Shown here piece by piece: positions 62,192-64,000 of a stretch of 64,000 nucleotides of DNA (the stretch's first letter is position 1; each line of letters opens with the position of its first letter). This DNA is from Thiomicrorhabdus sp. GTDB lineage: Bacteria; Pseudomonadota; Gammaproteobacteria; Thiomicrospirales; Thiomicrospiraceae. The stretch spans positions 1 to 64,000 of the forward strand of contig NZ_OY782567.1 in NCBI RefSeq assembly GCF_963677875.1, read 5' to 3'. Below the pieces are notes generated by a model, which saw only the letters and a list, made by a program, of their open reading frames with translations, had not been told where the DNA came from and did not search any database. The position numbers and the translations under genes were made by a program.

Positions 62192-63808
62192 TTGATTAAA
62201 AACGAATCTATTTTGACTACCGCCGCGTTGCAGGTGGGGTTGATTGATGTTGATACGCTGAACGACTTACGTCCGCAGGCACGCCGGGAAAGACGTTCCG
62301 TGCTGGAGTTATTGATGCGCCATTACCGTTTTCCGGAAAGCGCCTTTTATCAAGCTCTGGCACAGCAGTATGAACTGCCGTATATCCATGCGGATCAACT
62401 GGATGCAAGTGCCGCCCCGCTTGCCAGACTCTCGGTGAATCTGTTGTTGCGCAAAGAGGTATTGCCGGTGCATCTGGACGGACAGTTGTATCTGGCCATG
62501 CAGGACCCTCACGATCGGGTGGTTCTGGACTTGGTGCAACGCGCCCTGGGGGAGAAAGTATTACCGGCGGTGGCGGAGCCCGACGCTTTGAAATATGCGT
62601 TGGCGTCAATGCATGCAACGGCCGAAGAAGATGAATTCGATGCGGTTTTGGCGTTGGACGGCCTGATGAAGCAGAGCTATGTCCGCCGTGCTTCGGACAT
62701 CCATATCGAACCGGGACATGATTTTACCCGTGTACGAATGCGCGTCGACGGCATGATGCAAACGTTAGGGATGCGTTTGACCCTGGCGGAAACCGAGGCA
62801 CTGGTCAACCGGATCAAAGTGCTGTCGGATATGGATATTTCCGAACAGCGTTTGCCTCAGGACGGTGGTCTGACTTACCGGGTTCAGGACTGGGATTTGC
62901 CGGAAATGGACATTCGTGTCGCCTCAATTCCGACCCGTTGGGGGGAACGCATTACGATGCGTATTCTCGGAGCGATTGAAGATGCTTTGCAACTGGATCA
63001 GCTCGGCATGCCGCAACAGGTTGTCGGTCGTCTGAAAGAGGTGCTGCAGTTGCCGCACGGCATGCTACTGGTGACTGGCCCGACCGGGAGCGGTAAATCG
63101 ACCACACTTTATGCCTGTATCCGGGCCATGAACGCCAATGAAAAAAATATTTTGACGGTGGAAGACCCCGTTGAACAGAATCTGCCGGGTATCAGTCAGG
63201 TGCAAATGACGTCGAAAGTGAATTTCAGCAGCGCTCTGCGTTCGTTTCTGCGTCACGATCCGGATGTTATTTTGGTCGGCGAGGTGCGTGATCTCGAAAC
63301 GGCGGAAACCGCTTTAAAAGCGTCTATGACAGGGCATCTGGTGCTTTCCACCTTACATACCAATAATGCCATCAGTGCGGTTTCGCGACTGGTGAATTTG
63401 GGTTGCGACCGTTATTTGGTTGGAACGACGGTGGTCGGCATTATGGCGCAACGTCTGGTGTGTCGTTTGTGCGATCACTGCAAACAGCCCTATGAGGCGG
63501 ATGAAAGTGAGCGTGCTTTGCTGGGTATGGATGCCGAAGACGGGCCAGTCACGCTTTATAAAGCGACGGGATGCCCGGTTTGTAACGGTACCGGGTGTCA
63601 GGGGCGTGTCGGTTTGTATGAAGCCTTGTGGGTTGATCACCGTGTCAGTGATGCCATCGTTGGCGAAGTGGCCGAACATCAATTGCGAGAGTCGGAGAAT
63701 TTTTTCAGTTTGTGGGACAGTGCCCGCCAGAGAATTCTGGACGGAGAAGTGTCTCTGGAAGATGTTCAGCATTACCACATTGATTACGGAGCCGAAACAG
63801 ATGGCTGA
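62192..63808 (+). CDS. GspE/PilB/MshE-type assembly ATPase
   Basis: 538 residues from TTG 62192 with AAGGGTG just upstream. N-terminal GspE_N (about 1-150), then Walker A TGPTGSGKSTTLYACI near residue 294, EDPVEQNLPGISQVQM, Walker B LRHDPDVILVGEVRD, HLVLSTLHTNNA, and the four-cysteine zinc motif CRLCDHC and CPVCNGTGC near 430-470. It powers pilus assembly and overlaps the next gene by eight bases. Confidence 0.9.
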   Translation: MIKNESILTTAALQVGLIDVDTLNDLRPQARRERRSVLELLMRHYRFPESAFYQALAQQYELPYIHADQLDASAAPLARLSVNLLLRKEVLPVHLDGQLYLAMQDPHDRVVLDLVQRALGEKVLPAVAEPDALKYALASMHATAEEDEFDAVLALDGLMKQSYVRRASDIHIEPGHDFTRVRMRVDGMMQTLGMRLTLAETEALVNRIKVLSDMDISEQRLPQDGGLTYRVQDWDLPEMDIRVASIPTRWGERITMRILGAIEDALQLDQLGMPQQVVGRLKEVLQLPHGMLLVTGPTGSGKSTTLYACIRAMNANEKNILTVEDPVEQNLPGISQVQMTSKVNFSSALRSFLRHDPDVILVGEVRDLETAETALKASMTGHLVLSTLHTNNAISAVSRLVNLGCDRYLVGTTVVGIMAQRLVCRLCDHCKQPYEADESERALLGMDAEDGPVTLYKATGCPVCNGTGCQGRVGLYEALWVDHRVSDAIVGEVAEHQLRESENFFSLWDSARQRILDGEVSLEDVQHYHIDYGAETDG

Positions 63809-64000
63809 TTTTCGTTATGTCGCGCTGGATAAACAAGGTAAGGAAGTCCGCGGAACGCTGGATGTTGAAAGCGAAACTGAGGTCGCCTCCGAGTTGCGTT
63901 TGCAGGGATTGTTTATCGTTGAAATCGAGAAGCTGCAAGGCCATAAACAGCGACTGATTGATTATCTGGGGCATTTGAATCCGCGGCGTTATAAACGTGT
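63801..64000 (+). CDS. GspF/PilC/MshG platform protein (start only)
   Basis: ATG 63801; the frame runs off the window end. Residues MADFRYVALDKQGKEVRGTL and DVESETEVASELRLQGLFIV are the typical N-terminal GspF/PilC domain. It is the inner-membrane partner of the assembly ATPase. Confidence 0.85.
   Translation, partial: MADFRYVALDKQGKEVRGTLDVESETEVASELRLQGLFIVEIEKLQGHKQRLIDYLGHLNPRRYKR

Overview
The window looks like chromosomal DNA of a marine-type sulfur- or C1-using gammaproteobacterium near Methylophaga / Thiomicrospira (Thiotrichales). The basis is the housekeeping gene order, an ovothiol pair, a flavocytochrome c sulfide dehydrogenase flavoprotein, and a flavin monooxygenase that matches, from memory, the trimethylamine monooxygenase of Methylophaga. 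No 16S gene is present, so the genus is an inference. Layout: 0-6.2 kb is a core cluster (rlmN end, rodZ-like, hisS, yfgM, bamB, der). A 1288-residue FAD/FeS oxidoreductase follows, then two small c-type cytochromes, rsgA, a pterin dehydratase gene, a Ste24-type protease and orn. The 14.8-18.4 kb stretch is ilvB-ilvN-ilvC with structured leaders. At 18.45-18.74 kb lie two diverged copies of a repeat, each ending in a terminator, followed by an AT-rich patch with two lipoproteins and a small membrane protein. From 21 to 30.5 kb the window carries ovoA-ovoB, a PA2779/PA2778-type pair, a NifX-like protein, an Asp-box propeller protein, a carrier, an AAA ATPase and a cytosine-deaminase-like enzyme. 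katG follows, with an OxyR-like half-site upstream. The 34.2-47.2 kb stretch is a methylated-amine island. It holds trimethylamine monooxygenase (tmm), a DmmA-like protein, a PDR/VanB reductase and a DUF3445 haem N-demethylase (together a dimethylamine monooxygenase), and a cupin. It also holds a histidine kinase/LuxR regulator/PAS operon, a divergent TMAO demethylase (tdm) behind a sigma-54-like promoter, and an Amt-type transporter with a 55-residue membrane protein. The inferred flow is TMA to TMAO to DMA to MMA, giving formaldehyde and nitrogen. 
Almost every gene from about 34.56 to 44.53 kb (and a TonB receptor at 51.3 kb) is broken by single-base duplications, about 30 in all, while the rest of the window has none I can see. 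This one-sided pattern fits local sequence error better than gene decay. The 47.4-53.7 kb stretch has fccB, a TonB receptor with a Fur box and a DUF2798 gene with a Fur-like site, plus several long gene-poor stretches with unexplained hairpins. The 54.2-64 kb end is a type IV pilus-like operon: a long structured leader, three prepilin-type proteins, an exported protein, a PilM/PilN-like fusion with an MshEN-like segment, a PilO-like protein, PilT-like and GspE/PilB-like ATPases, and the start of a GspF/PilC-like platform protein.
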